DNA of 64,000 nucleotides from DASWJZ01 sp963761005 (GTDB taxonomy: Bacteria > Pseudomonadota > Alphaproteobacteria > Rhizobiales > Afifellaceae). Location of the stretch: the NCBI GenBank assembly GCA_963761005.1, contig CAVXFK010000020.1, forward strand, positions 1 through 64,000, given 5' to 3'. Shown here piece by piece: positions 36,144-45,716 of this stretch. Each line of letters opens with the position of its first letter. Positions within the stretch are counted from its first letter, which is position 1. The notes under the pieces are model-generated. The model did not search any database, was not told where the DNA came from, and saw nothing but the letters and a program-made list of their open reading frames with translations. The position numbers and the translations under genes are program-made.

Positions 36144-36969
36144 CCGAAGAGAACGCGTAGCTGAGCACGATGTGGATGACGATCACCACCAGCATCGCAT
36201 AGGTCGCCGGGATGTGCAGGAAGAGCCAGACCTTCAACAGGCCCGCATTGACGTAGTGAAAGTCAAGGTTGTCCTTCGCTATGACGAGGTCGCGCAGGCG
36301 CGCCAGCTGCGCCTTGCCGGTCTTGTCGAGATAGCGGTCGATCGAGTCGATCTCGCCGAGCAGGCGCGCCCGCGGTACGTTTGACGCCAGGAGATGCGCC
36401 AGAATGTAGCGCGGGCGAGCGAAATAGTGGACGAGCGTGTCCGCATAGAACCGGGCGATGCTGACGGTGTCGGCGTCCTTGATGGATTCAAGCGCGATCG
36501 CCTCCGCCTCCTTCGCCAGTTGCACGCGAAAGACAGAAATACGCTCGAAGATGACGCGCTCGCCGTGCGCCTCAAGCCGCAGCGGCACCAGCTTGCTGAG
36601 CAGTCCGCCGACGAGCCCGCTCACGCCGACAAGCACGAACAGCGTCCACAGAATCCATTCAAGCGGCGAGTCCGGCAAGCGGAAATGAGTGTGAACGAGA
36701 AAGACGCCGAGGCACAAGAAGCCCACATAGTAATGGAGCAACAGCCACTGGCGCACCCGCCCGAATGGGAGGATGACGACGCGCTTGCGTATCTTGAAAA
36801 GCACCAGCGCGCCGATACAGGCGGTCAGCACCCAGCCGTTGAAGAACTGCACCTCGCGCAGCGCGACGTCGTAGCCGACATCCGCCACCCAGAAGACCAC
36901 AAACGCGGCGGCCGTGACGCCGATGCTGATGACGACTCTTCTTTCGACGAATCCGATCAGCCAAGCCAT
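36133..36969 (-). CDS. b-type cytochrome-like integral membrane protein
   Basis: 278 aa with about five hydrophobic segments. Candidate haem-b ligands are His79 (LLLHYYVGF), His93 and His95 (VHTHF), and near the C-terminus His238, His252 (FLHIPATYAM) and His266 (VIVIHIVLSY). The fold resembles a small cytochrome b that could exchange electrons with quinone. Its start overlaps the 4Fe-4S gene end by 13 bases and its end overlaps the decaheme gene by 11, so these three are tightly coupled. Confidence 0.75.
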   Translation of the reverse strand: MAWLIGFVERRVVISIGVTAAAFVVFWVADVGYDVALREVQFFNGWVLTACIGALVLFKIRKRVVILPFGRVRQWLLLHYYVGFLCLGVFLVHTHFRLPDSPLEWILWTLFVLVGVSGLVGGLLSKLVPLRLEAHGERVIFERISVFRVQLAKEAEAIALESIKDADTVSIARFYADTLVHYFARPRYILAHLLASNVPRARLLGEIDSIDRYLDKTGKAQLARLRDLVIAKDNLDFHYVNAGLLKVWLFLHIPATYAMLVVIVIHIVLSYAFSSGVA

Positions 36970-38648
36970 TGCATCAGCTTCTTCGTGTCGCGGATGTTTA
37001 TGCGCTTAAGCGCGTCATGCGGGCACGCTTGAGCACAGGCTGGACCGGTGAGCTGGTCGTAGCAGAGGTCACACTTCGTCGCCCGGCTGATCGTCTGCCC
37101 GTCGCGGTCGAGCACGAAGTCACCGTACTTGTCGCGTATGTCGATCATACGGATGTTGTTGTAGGGGCAGGAGTTGGCGCAGGTCGCGCAGCCGATGCAC
37201 GTGTTGTCGTTGATGATGACGGTGCCGGTGTTCTCTTCTCGATGAATGGCGCCGGTCGGGCACCCGATGAGACACACCGGATCGGTGCAATGCATGCAGG
37301 CGTTCACCACCATCGCGTTTTCGTAGGTATAGCCGTGGCGGATGAAACGCGGATTGTTGTTGTGAGCGCTGGCGCAGGCACGCACGCAGTCGTCACAGCC
37401 GACGCAGCGATCGAGATTGATCACCATGGCGGCTTCGCCGTTGATGAACCGGTGATCGACGAAGAAGTCCATCATGCCCTGACGCATCGTCTCGTGCTCG
37501 TCCAGCGTCGGGGCGGTGTCGCTGCCGCTCGGCAGGAACTCCTCCGGCATGCCCGGCAGGAGGTATTTGCGCACGAGCAGGGTCGGGATGCGGATCACGT
37601 CGACATAACCGATCGCGCGCAGGCTCGAGCGCAGCCTCATCGCGGAGGCGCCGTCGTCGGCCGCGGCGATTTCCTCCAGTCCGAACGCGTCGTTGCGCGA
37701 CAGATGGCTGACGGTGCGCTCGCCTTGGTCCACGCGCTTGGTCACACGCGCGAAGCCGCTGCTGATCAAGAGAAGGCCGTCGAGATGATTGCCTTCGGCG
37801 CAGATCAGCGGCTCTTGCTCCATGATGTGGCTGGTGTCGGACTGGCGTCCGATCTCGCTCTTGAAGCGATGCGTCCAGTCGAAATTGCCGTAGGTCTCAA
37901 ACAAGGACTCGGCAGCGATCTTGTCGAGGGCGTCCGCGTCCACGTGCTGGAAGATCGGGCATTCCCGCAGCCGGGTGACGAGGCCGCGCTCGTGGTAGAG
38001 CTGATCGATCTCCTCGCGGAAGGGCTGCGACCAGTCGCGAATCTCACGCAGACCCTGCCAGCGGAGCTCGAAGAGCAGCGTGTTGTCCTCGGCGGCGTAG
38101 ATACTGGCGGTGCGCGGGCTGCGGATAAGCGCAGCCAATTCGCCGAACATCTCCGGTGCCTTGAGGGTGAAGGTCGGATAGCGCGCCGCGAGCGCGTCGA
38201 TATCCTGCACCACCGCATCTTCGGCGCCGCCGCGCAGGCGACCGGACGCACGCGCCCGCCGCGCCCGCCGATATTCCGGCGGCCTCCGCCTGGCGAGCAA
38301 CCTGCCGATCGCACGAAACCACGATGGCCGGCGCCGCGCCGACCTCCGCCGCGAGCGACTCGAGGCGGGCGGCGTGGCGAGGCCGATGACCGAGCCCTCA
38401 AGGATCACGAACAGCGAGCTGCCGTAGTCGCCCTTGCGGATGATCGTTTCGCCACGTGCGTAGCGCCGAACGCGGCCGTCATTCGCGATGATGGCATCGA
38501 GCGGAAGCCAGGCCGGGAAATCTTCCGCCTGCACGTCGGCGAAGGCGGGCAGCGCAAGAATGCGCCCGACGGTCTCGCCGTCGAGCACCTCCTCGCCAAA
38601 TGGCTCATCCCACCTGCGATTGCGCGCGTCTCGAATACCAGCGGCCAA
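36957..38648 (-). CDS. Cyclic-nucleotide-binding protein fused to a four-cluster ferredoxin
   Basis: 563 aa, predicted cytoplasmic. Two cNMP-binding (CAP-like) domains occupy about 30-230 and 240-370; the first is interrupted by an Arg-rich stretch of about 45 residues. The C-terminal part has four 4Fe-4S motifs beginning at 415 (CVGCDDCVRAC), 451 (CMHCTDPVCLIGC), 484 (CIGCATCANSC) and 526 (CDLC...PACAQAC), in the pattern of DmsB/NrfC/HmcB electron-transfer subunits. The gene combines a ligand or redox sensor with an electron-transfer module. The next gene is a membrane cytochrome b, its likely partner. Confidence 0.85.
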   Translation of the reverse strand: MAAGIRDARNRRWDEPFGEEVLDGETVGRILALPAFADVQAEDFPAWLPLDAIIANDGRVRRYARGETIIRKGDYGSSLFVILEGSVIGLATPPASSRSRRRSARRRPSWFRAIGRLLARRRPPEYRRARRARASGRLRGGAEDAVVQDIDALAARYPTFTLKAPEMFGELAALIRSPRTASIYAAEDNTLLFELRWQGLREIRDWSQPFREEIDQLYHERGLVTRLRECPIFQHVDADALDKIAAESLFETYGNFDWTHRFKSEIGRQSDTSHIMEQEPLICAEGNHLDGLLLISSGFARVTKRVDQGERTVSHLSRNDAFGLEEIAAADDGASAMRLRSSLRAIGYVDVIRIPTLLVRKYLLPGMPEEFLPSGSDTAPTLDEHETMRQGMMDFFVDHRFINGEAAMVINLDRCVGCDDCVRACASAHNNNPRFIRHGYTYENAMVVNACMHCTDPVCLIGCPTGAIHREENTGTVIINDNTCIGCATCANSCPYNNIRMIDIRDKYGDFVLDRDGQTISRATKCDLCYDQLTGPACAQACPHDALKRINIRDTKKLMQWLG

Positions 38649-38690
38649 ACGGAAGACCTTTCAGATCGCTGCGACGCCCGCGACGCCGGG

Positions 38691-39713
38691 TCAGTTGGAG
38701 ACCGCTCCTTTGAATTTGCTCGCGTCCGGAATGTACTTGTCGATCGCCGCGAACTGGGAGCCGTCATAGGTGCTTGCAAACTTCAGCCCGAGCTCGGCGA
38801 CCTTCCCGGCTGCCTCAACCAGCGCTGCCTCGTTGTTCAGCTTGAGCTCGGCCCCGGCACCGACCTTGGCGATGTCACCGAGCTCCGGCGCCTCGGGCAG
38901 GAGCGTCGCAAGCTGCGCCATGACCTTACGGGCGTTGTCGGCGCGCTTAGCCATCTTGATCGCGTAGTCCGCCTTCTCCGTCGCCTTGCTGACGCCGGTG
39001 AGCGACGTCTCAAGCTCGGCGATGCGGCCGACGAGGAAGAGCATGCGCTTCCGCTCCGGTGAGGCTTCCGGGTTCGATGCGCCCTTGTTGTACCAGGTGT
39101 TGTGGCGCACCTCGCCCTGGCTCCAGGCGACGAGCTCAAAGTCGCTGCCCGCCGTATGGCCGCCGACATTGACTAGCTTTTCGTTCGGCACGAGATGGCA
39201 GCTGAAGCAGTTCTCGGCGAGCCTATAGGTATTCTTCGGACGGATCATGCCGGCGGCTTCCAAGTCCGCCCACCGCTTGGCTATCTCGGCATCGGTCTCC
39301 TGACCTTCCTTCTTGCCGCTGAAGCCGGAATGCACCTTGTACCAGTTCTTGCCGGCGCCGTGGCACGATTCGCAGGAAATGCCGGCAATCGCCTTGGCCT
39401 CGCCGTCGGTGTCTTGCACAGTGAAGTGACAGTTGAGACAGAGGCTGTCCGCCTTCAGCCGCTTGACGCCCATCTTCGACGCAATCTTCTCCGCGTCCGG
39501 GTTGTTCGGCAGGTCGCGGAACGTCGAGAAGTGGTGGGTGTGCTGCCAGATCATCGTTTCTTTCTTGTGGCACTCGGCACACTCGTTCGGCCCGACGACG
39601 AGCGTCGGATCGTTGGAATCGGCAACGCTCGTGCCGAGCCCCATGAGCAACAACAGCGCAACGACGCCCCACTGCCAGCGGGCGAAGATCAGACGTGTCA
39701 CCGAGACCAGCAT
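38691..39713 (-). CDS. Tetraheme cytochrome c554-like protein
   Basis: 340 aa from the ATG at 39713. An N-terminal hydrophobic segment (VVALLLLMGLGTSVA) acts as signal or anchor. Four haem sites lie at Cys45 (CAECH), Cys92 (CLNCH), Cys114 (CESCH) and Cys169 (CFSCH). The pattern CAECHKKETMIWQHTHHFSTF, with extra His ligands, matches the cytochrome c554 family known from ammonia oxidisers. The C-terminal third is a haem-free helical domain. An upstream ATG at 39776 overlaps the reductase gene and is less likely. Confidence 0.85.
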   Translation of the reverse strand: MLVSVTRLIFARWQWGVVALLLLMGLGTSVADSNDPTLVVGPNECAECHKKETMIWQHTHHFSTFRDLPNNPDAEKIASKMGVKRLKADSLCLNCHFTVQDTDGEAKAIAGISCESCHGAGKNWYKVHSGFSGKKEGQETDAEIAKRWADLEAAGMIRPKNTYRLAENCFSCHLVPNEKLVNVGGHTAGSDFELVAWSQGEVRHNTWYNKGASNPEASPERKRMLFLVGRIAELETSLTGVSKATEKADYAIKMAKRADNARKVMAQLATLLPEAPELGDIAKVGAGAELKLNNEAALVEAAGKVAELGLKFASTYDGSQFAAIDKYIPDASKFKGAVSN

Positions 39714-39772
39714 GTTAGAACCTCGCTCCCAATTCTGTCTTTGGTTGCCGGATGCGTGCGCACCGTCGCGCT

Positions 39773-41068
39773 TCACGCGTCCAGCACTATGTCCCCATCC
39801 GGGCAGGCGATGCAGACAAGAGCTGTGCCTTTAGCCGGCTTGGTTGCCGGGCGCGTAACATAGCTGACTTCGCCCGCTTTGACCGCAGTCGCGCAGGTTC
39901 CACAATTGCCCGCCCGGCAGCCGGAGTTGATGCGCAGGCCGTTGGCCTCCGCCAGCTCCAAGAGCGTCCCGGCCTCCTTGGACCAGATAAGCGACTTGCC
40001 CGACCGCGCGAACTCCACCTTCGAGCCGGATACCGCGGCAGGGTCCTGCTTACCGACGTTCTTCACCGATGCCGGGCCAAATGCCTCGAAATGGATGTCC
40101 TCTTCCGGCACGCCCCACTCGGCCAGCGCTGCCGTGACCGATTTCATCATCGGCGGCGGGCCGCAGATGTAGAACTCGTAGTTCGACGCGCCGAGATAGC
40201 GTTTCATCACGTCGACGGAAAGGAAGCCCCTGTAGTCGAAGTCCCTGCCCTCGACGCATTCCTCGGTTGGACTGCTGTAGACGATAACCGAGTGGAAGTG
40301 GCTGCGGCTCTCGATGATCCCCTCGATCTCGTTGCGGAGCGCAACGTCGCCGGAATTGCGGACCGCATAGAAGAACCAGGTCTCGCGGTGGCTGTCGTTA
40401 TCGGCCAACCACTTGAGCATCGAGAGAACCGGCGTGAGTCCGACCCCGCCGCCGATCAGCACGACCGGCCGATCCGAGTTCACGTCGAGGTGGAAGCTGC
40501 CGTTTGGTGCCAGCACGTCAAGCACGTCGCCTTCATGCACGCTGTTATGAAAGAAAGACGACGACAGGCCGCCCGGAACCTCGGGGCCAGCCGTCGGCGG
40601 TGGCGGCAGCTTCTTGATGGTGACGCGGTAGCGATCACGGGCCATCGGGCTGTCCGAAAGCGAGTAACAGCGCACGACCGGCCCCGACTGGTCCGGGATT
40701 TTGAGCTCGAAAGTCAGAAACTGGCCCGGCTGAAACGGCGGCAGCGCCCCGCCGTCGTGCGGCGCCAGATAAAATGAGCAGATATCGCCGGCCTTGTTCT
40801 CAATTCGACGCTCAACGACCCGGAATTTCCGCTTGCCCGACCAAGTCAGCTCGTTGCGCTCAAGGTCGACCTCGGCGCGTTTGATTAGGATGTCGGTCTG
40901 AGCCTGGACGAGCTTGAGCCTGCGTTCGTCCATACGGCGCCGAAACAGCGCACCATTGACCTCTGTCGCGAGCCCGACGCCCACCTGCAGAAAGGCGGCA
41001 AGCACGATCACGGCGCCGCCAACCTGCAGCGCCAACTCTATCAGCTGCTGCTGACTCAATGCGACCAT
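39773..41068 (-). CDS. Membrane-anchored FAD- and 2Fe-2S-containing NAD(P)H oxidoreductase
   Basis: 431 aa. One N-terminal transmembrane helix (about 12-36) is followed by a ferredoxin-NADP reductase module: the FAD site RCYSLSDS, the NAD(P) loop IGGGVGLTPVLSML and YICGPPPMM. A C-terminal plant-type 2Fe-2S domain has CRAGNCGTC and a later Cys in LVCIACP. It is similar to Hcr, BenC and phenol hydroxylase reductases. In this cluster it could feed electrons from NAD(P)H into the cytochromes or run in reverse. It abuts the beta-barrel gene with no spacer. Confidence 0.88.
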   Translation of the reverse strand: MVALSQQQLIELALQVGGAVIVLAAFLQVGVGLATEVNGALFRRRMDERRLKLVQAQTDILIKRAEVDLERNELTWSGKRKFRVVERRIENKAGDICSFYLAPHDGGALPPFQPGQFLTFELKIPDQSGPVVRCYSLSDSPMARDRYRVTIKKLPPPPTAGPEVPGGLSSSFFHNSVHEGDVLDVLAPNGSFHLDVNSDRPVVLIGGGVGLTPVLSMLKWLADNDSHRETWFFYAVRNSGDVALRNEIEGIIESRSHFHSVIVYSSPTEECVEGRDFDYRGFLSVDVMKRYLGASNYEFYICGPPPMMKSVTAALAEWGVPEEDIHFEAFGPASVKNVGKQDPAAVSGSKVEFARSGKSLIWSKEAGTLLELAEANGLRINSGCRAGNCGTCATAVKAGEVSYVTRPATKPAKGTALVCIACPDGDIVLDA

Positions 41069-42541
41069 TCAGAACCGTGTCCTCAGTTCCATGCGCACTG
41101 CAGAGCCGATATCGCGCTTCTCGCCTCCCGACACCGACGCGTCGACTTGAACACTGCTTCTGTTGTTCAAAGCCTGCAGCAACTGGCCACCGATTGCAAC
41201 TGCGCCCTGATGTGTGTCGTTCGTGTCCTTGCGTCCCGCAACCTCAAGAGTCAGCTGAGTCTTTTCGTCGTTAAAGAACATTTGATGCCCGAGGGCACCG
41301 CCGAACGCCTCGTCCGCCCAATTCGAGAGCGCGGGACCGGCGAGACCCACACTTGGCGCGGCGAACAGGATGCCGACTCGCCCGAGCGGTCCGCCCGTCC
41401 CGCGATCGCGCGCCGCCGACGAATAGTTGTCGATGCCCCAGAAGGCGTCGAAATAGACGATGTTGTCGGAGAGCGGCAGAGTCCGCGACACCTGCGAGAA
41501 GAGAAGCACTCCGTCGTCGGCTGCTGCGCCCTTGTTTTCAAACGCCGTCGAGCTGTTGACGCTGAACGTCGTGTTTATCTGGCCGATCCGCTGCGTCGCC
41601 GACGCGCCAAGATAGAGCGCGTCACCACCGGCCGGGTTGTCGCTGTTGACGTAGGCCGCGTCGACATCGACCGTGCTGACCCACAGATCCGTCTCCGTGA
41701 ACACGCCGAAGAGAAGCGCGTCCTTGTCGAGCTTGTTATCATCGCGGCGGATGTCATTGAAGCCGATGATGCCGGTGATCCGCATGTCCGGCGTTATGCC
41801 TGGGATCGGGATGGTGTCTCGCGTGATCCCGAACGCGTCCATCGTGTCGTTGATCATGACGCCGTCCTGAAAGAGGAGCGGCTGGCGCCCGATCGCAAAG
41901 CCGATGTCGACCCCCTTGTTGTCGTCTGGAGCGAGCCTTGGAAAGATCTCACCGAGCTCGCCCTCGAAGAACAGCGTCCGTACCTCGATGTTCGTCGCAT
42001 TCACGAAGTCGGTGCCCCCCGCCTCCGTATGCACGAAGCCCGTGTGGTTCCCCCCCTCCGATAGCGGCGAGAACCCGAGCAGCACGCGCTCCGTCGGCGA
42101 GAGCTTCAAATTGAAGAACAGGTCGAGCCGGTTCGACCAGTATTCGCGGCTAGGGGCGACGCCGTCGTCAAAATACCCGGCCGACGTGCTGTAGCTGCCG
42201 AAGAGCCAGAGCGCCGGCTGCCAGACGGCGCCCGTCGGCAGTGTGATGCCCGGCGCGATATTCCCGGCCGCCAGAAACGGATCGCCGATCGACAGGATCG
42301 GCGGCGTCTTCTTCAGAACCTCGTCGCCGTTCACCATCGGCACCGGGTGCGTAACGAGCGCGCTGCTCTCATGACCCCCGCCGGATGCGCTCTGCGCGTG
42401 CGCCTTCTTGACCTGCGCCTCCGTCACCATCGGTATCGGTTTTTCGCTGAGCGAGCTGCTCCCGGCCGCGAGCGCGCGCGGGCAGCAGGCGACGATGAGC
42501 AGCGCCCATGGAATAGCGAGCTTGCCGACCCGAGAACGCAT
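41069..42541 (-). CDS. Outer-membrane beta-barrel protein (porin-like) of the cytochrome cluster
   Basis: 490 aa. A signal peptide (WALLIVACCPRALA) and a periplasmic N-terminal extension precede a barrel rich in alternating hydrophobic strands (WLFGSYSTSAGY, RLDLFFNLKLS, VDIGFAIGRQPLLFQDG, LTLEVAGRKDT). It ends with Phe (MELRTRF), the outer-membrane assembly signal. By context it could be the sleeve of a porin-cytochrome complex like MtrB or PioB, but I see no direct sequence match to those; an unrelated channel is possible. Confidence 0.7.
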   Translation of the reverse strand: MRSRVGKLAIPWALLIVACCPRALAAGSSSLSEKPIPMVTEAQVKKAHAQSASGGGHESSALVTHPVPMVNGDEVLKKTPPILSIGDPFLAAGNIAPGITLPTGAVWQPALWLFGSYSTSAGYFDDGVAPSREYWSNRLDLFFNLKLSPTERVLLGFSPLSEGGNHTGFVHTEAGGTDFVNATNIEVRTLFFEGELGEIFPRLAPDDNKGVDIGFAIGRQPLLFQDGVMINDTMDAFGITRDTIPIPGITPDMRITGIIGFNDIRRDDNKLDKDALLFGVFTETDLWVSTVDVDAAYVNSDNPAGGDALYLGASATQRIGQINTTFSVNSSTAFENKGAAADDGVLLFSQVSRTLPLSDNIVYFDAFWGIDNYSSAARDRGTGGPLGRVGILFAAPSVGLAGPALSNWADEAFGGALGHQMFFNDEKTQLTLEVAGRKDTNDTHQGAVAIGGQLLQALNNRSSVQVDASVSGGEKRDIGSAVRMELRTRF

Positions 42542-42582
42542 GTCTGTCGCCCCAACACCCCTGCTTTTTATTAGGCGCGGCC

Positions 42583-45089
42583 CTATTCGATGCGGACCGT
42601 CGCCTTACGCGTCCAAAGCACCACGCTTCCGGCCACAATCTGACGGGCTACCTCCGCCGGACTCATCTGGTAGTCGAAACCTGCAACCTGGATCGCCGCG
42701 ATCAAATTCACCGGCACCATCTGGGAGATCATCTTCACTTCGATCTTGTAGGTCTCCCCGCGCCGGATCTTGCCGCCGGGCACCGAGTAGTGCGCCGTGC
42801 GCTTACCGCCGGGCTCGATCGTCTGCTTGTGCTTGCGCGCCCCATTCGGACGCCCGAACAGCGTCGTTGCACGCGCCTCGGGGCGTACGAACGGCAGCAC
42901 GTCCGTGGATTGGTTGATGGCGAGAACCTGCTCGCGCTCGCCACCACGCAACAGGCGCACGATGAATTTCGACTGAAGATTGAACAGGTCCTTGTCGAGC
43001 GGGAGCTCGCCGTTGTGCACGTAGAGCGAATGCTGATCCCGCACGTCGCCATTCGGGTCGCGGTCGCCGGAGACGTAGACGACGTTGCCGTGGCTGTCAG
43101 TTACGGTGACTTGCAGGAAGAGCAGCCGTTCCGCATCGAACCCGGTCGGCACCGCATGGCCGTCGGTGCCGTTCATCACATCGAGCGAGAACCGCAGCGC
43201 GCGACGGTCGCTTTCCTCGACGTTGATGTCGCTCAGCTTGAAGCCGTTGCGAAGCACCTGCAAACGGCGCTCCTTGGCCTTCGCCAACCGCTCGAACTGC
43301 GTCTTCAGGATATCGCGTGCGTCGTAGCGGTCGTCGACGGACTTCCACGCATCCGGGAACTTGTAGTCTTTCGGCACCGAGTTCTCGAAGGCATCTGTGC
43401 CCCACCCGGCCTTGTAGTCGAACTGCAGCCACTCATCGAGCGTCTTGAGCTTCGCAGCGTCGACGTTGTGCGGGAAGAGGCCCGGATGGATGATCGAGTA
43501 GTCCGGCCCAGAAAAGGAATGGTCGGTGAGCTTGCGGTCGCGGGTCGGTTCGCCGCCGACCATCGCCGCCGGACCAAAATCGTAGCCCGCAGCCACACCC
43601 TGCACCTTGCCCATGTGGCAATCCTGGCAGCTCACGCCGCGCTTCGCCGCCGGCGTCTGCTGGAACTCGGCGAATGCCTCCTCCAGCCTGAAGCCGTTAA
43701 GGAGCGTCACGTCGTGGCAGGTTCCGCAGAAGCCAGGCTTCGTCAGCTCGAAGAACTGCACGACATCCGTGTGGATCGCACGGCCCGGATTGTCCTTGGA
43801 GGTCGAGACGCGGGTACTGCTCCGGCAGGCTCAGAACCCGCTTCAGCTCCTTGTCGCCCGTCGGTCCATAGACCGGCGAATAGATATCGCCCTGCTCAAG
43901 CGCGAAGCGCCCACTGATCTTGCCGTAGGCCTTGCTGACGCGGTGGCACGCGACGCAGGTAATCCCTTCGCGCGAGGACGGGTTCCGCTTGAGATTGCTG
44001 ATATACAGCAACTCGTTGATGTTCATGCCGATCGGCGTGTGGCAGCGGATGCAGAAGTCGCCGTTCGTCGCGCTCGTCTTCACGTTGATGGCGATCTGCA
44101 TTGCCATGAAGACAGGGCTGAGCTGCGCATAAGCGTGCTGCGATACCGACCATTGCTCGTACTGCTTCGGATGGCAGGTCGCGCAGGTGTTCGCCGACGG
44201 GTATTTGTTTTCCAGGAACAGCTTCTCGTGTTCCGCATTGGCCGCCGTCTCCGCCGCCGCGGGCGCGGCCTCTTCCTTCTTCGGGCCTTCGGCAGTCTCG
44301 CCCGTCCCCTCCGCGGGTGTCAGCAAATTCTCGCCGCCCGCCGTGCCGCCGCTAGGCGCAAGCAAGTCCCCACCGCCGGCCGTGCCGCCACCGCCCGGCG
44401 TGAGCAGCTGGTCGCCCGACTCCGCCGGCGCCAGCAGAATCCTCGCTTGAGCCGGAACCCGTGCCGGAAGGTGAAGGTGCAAGCAGGTCCTCGCTGCCAC
44501 TGCCGGCGTTGAGCAGATTATCGCCGCCGCCGGAGGGCGGGCAGCCCGTGGTGCCCTGCCCCGCGCCGCCCCCGGCGAGAAGATCGTCGCTGCTTGGCGC
44601 CGCGCCGGACGGGCAGTTCGTCTGCCCCGCAGCCGCGTCGCTCGGCGCCTGACCTCCGGCGTTCTGACTAGGAGCGTTTGGGGTCAGAAGCTGATCGTTA
44701 GTGTCGAGCTGTGCCAGCTGGCGTTTCGTCGCGCTTTCCGCCGCGTCGCGCGCCGCTTGCCCGTTGCGTCCCTCCAGGTCGGCCAGATAGCTCTGCAAGC
44801 TCTCGATCGCCGGGGCATGGATGCTATCGTTCGGCACCAGCGAGCCCGCCGCCGCAAGCAAGCCATCCATTGACGCTGCGCTCTTCGCCGGCTGACTGAC
44901 ATTGCCATCGAGATCGGCGAGGTAGCTCTGCAGACTCGCGGCCAAAGCCGCAGTGCCGTCATCTTGCGGGGATGCGGTCGAAAGTGTCTCGGCCGTAACG
45001 GACTGCAGCGTCGCGGCGCCAGCAACAACGAGCCCAGCAACGAAAATCGCTAGCGACCAGAGACGAATATTGACATGGCGTGACATCAC
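42583..45089 (-). pseudogene. Pentaheme c-type cytochrome with Leu-Leu repeat linker, in three frames
   Basis: First gene of the cluster, read as one protein of about 830 aa with two single-base frame changes (near 44440 and near 43800). Segment 1 (45089 to about 44440): membrane anchor, two copies of SLQSYLADL(D/E)G, then repeats such as SDDLLAGG and SEDLLAPS. Segment 2 (to about 43800): more repeats (GDQLLTPG, GGDLLAPSG, GENLLTPAEG) and haems CATCH, CIRCH, CVACH. Segment 3 (to 42583): CGTCH, CQDCH and a beta-domain with GHAVPTG, as in other c554-family multihaem proteins. All domains are intact, so the breaks could be assembly errors. It may be the haem protein facing the outside or the donor site. 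Confidence 0.78.
44303..44700. repeat. In-gene repeat coding for [D/E/N]xLLxP units
   Basis: Seven to eight imperfect units encoding DQLLTP, DDLLAG, DNLLNA, EDLLAP, DLLAPS and ENLLTP with Gly/Ser spacers, inside the pentaheme cytochrome gene. They recall the DILGG/PLAPAE repeats of the decaheme gene at the other end of the cluster. One of the frame changes lies in this repeat. Confidence 0.65.
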
Positions 45090-45716
45090 TTCGCCGCCAG
45101 CTCAACGCTTTAGCCTCGCAGGCGCCGCAACAGCACGCGCCACACGAGCGGTTAATGTTTGAAGAGGCAAGAACCCCGCGCCATGAAGGCTAGGTCAAGG
45201 GCGGATAGCGAGGCAAACAAATTCCCGTTGAGACTCCGGCTTGCGTGCGAATCACATTGCGAGTGGTGCGGATCGGCAACGCGCGCTGGGGAAACACTGT
45301 GGAGATTTGCCCACTTCAGCGACCGCTCCGACTCCCGCTTTCCGGGAAGCTTCAATTTGCGACGTTGCCTTCGAGCCAGGCGTGCCGGGAGCACATCGAC
45401 CCCATGCTGTTGAAAGATGCGGTGGGACGTTTTGGGAAAGTGGAAGAGATCACTTCCGCCGTCCTCTTCATCGCCGGCGAGGAGTGTTCATTCACGATCG
45501 GCCTGGGCGCTTGACGCCTCCGGGCAGACGCATGGCGAGATGTGCGCTGCATCCAGCATCACTAGAATGTTGGAGGACCCGGCGACGAGAAGAAAGCGGA
45601 CAGTCTGAGAACGGGCACCGTTGGAGCATCGAGACTGCGCGCGGTCGAACCTCGCTCCTGCGTTCAACGTCTTCCGATCGCCGAGCTACCGTGGGGCGTA
45701 GCTCATCGTTGCGTTA
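45090..45716. other. Gene-poor interval upstream of the cytochrome operon
   Basis: 627 bp between the divergent cytochrome operon and gntR. Apart from the SDR remnant (45391-45514) I find no intact gene. Weak frames such as 45159-45413 have no recognisable domain. The cytochrome operon promoter must lie near 45090-45180, but I could not define -35 and -10 boxes or an FNR or CRP site with confidence. Confidence 0.4.
45391..45514 (+). pseudogene. C-terminal remnant of a short-chain dehydrogenase
   Basis: The frame encodes LLKDAVGRFGKVEEITSAVLF followed by IAGEECSFTIGLGA and a stop. This matches the C-terminal substrate-loop and last-strand pattern of SDRs (GRFGxPEEIAxAVLFLA...SFxTG), with the final VDGG lost. 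The Rossmann half is absent. It marks an old insertion or deletion point at the edge of the sugar region. Confidence 0.7.

Noticed and set aside
36969..39062. 697-aa open frame on the plus strand
   Set aside because: Antisense to the cNMP-ferredoxin and tetraheme genes, whose haem and Fe-S motifs are unmistakable; the frame has no recognisable fold.
41069..42541. Direct assignment of the barrel as MtrB/PioB
   Set aside because: Context fits, but I see no CxxC at the N-terminus or other MtrB hallmark; kept as a generic outer-membrane barrel.
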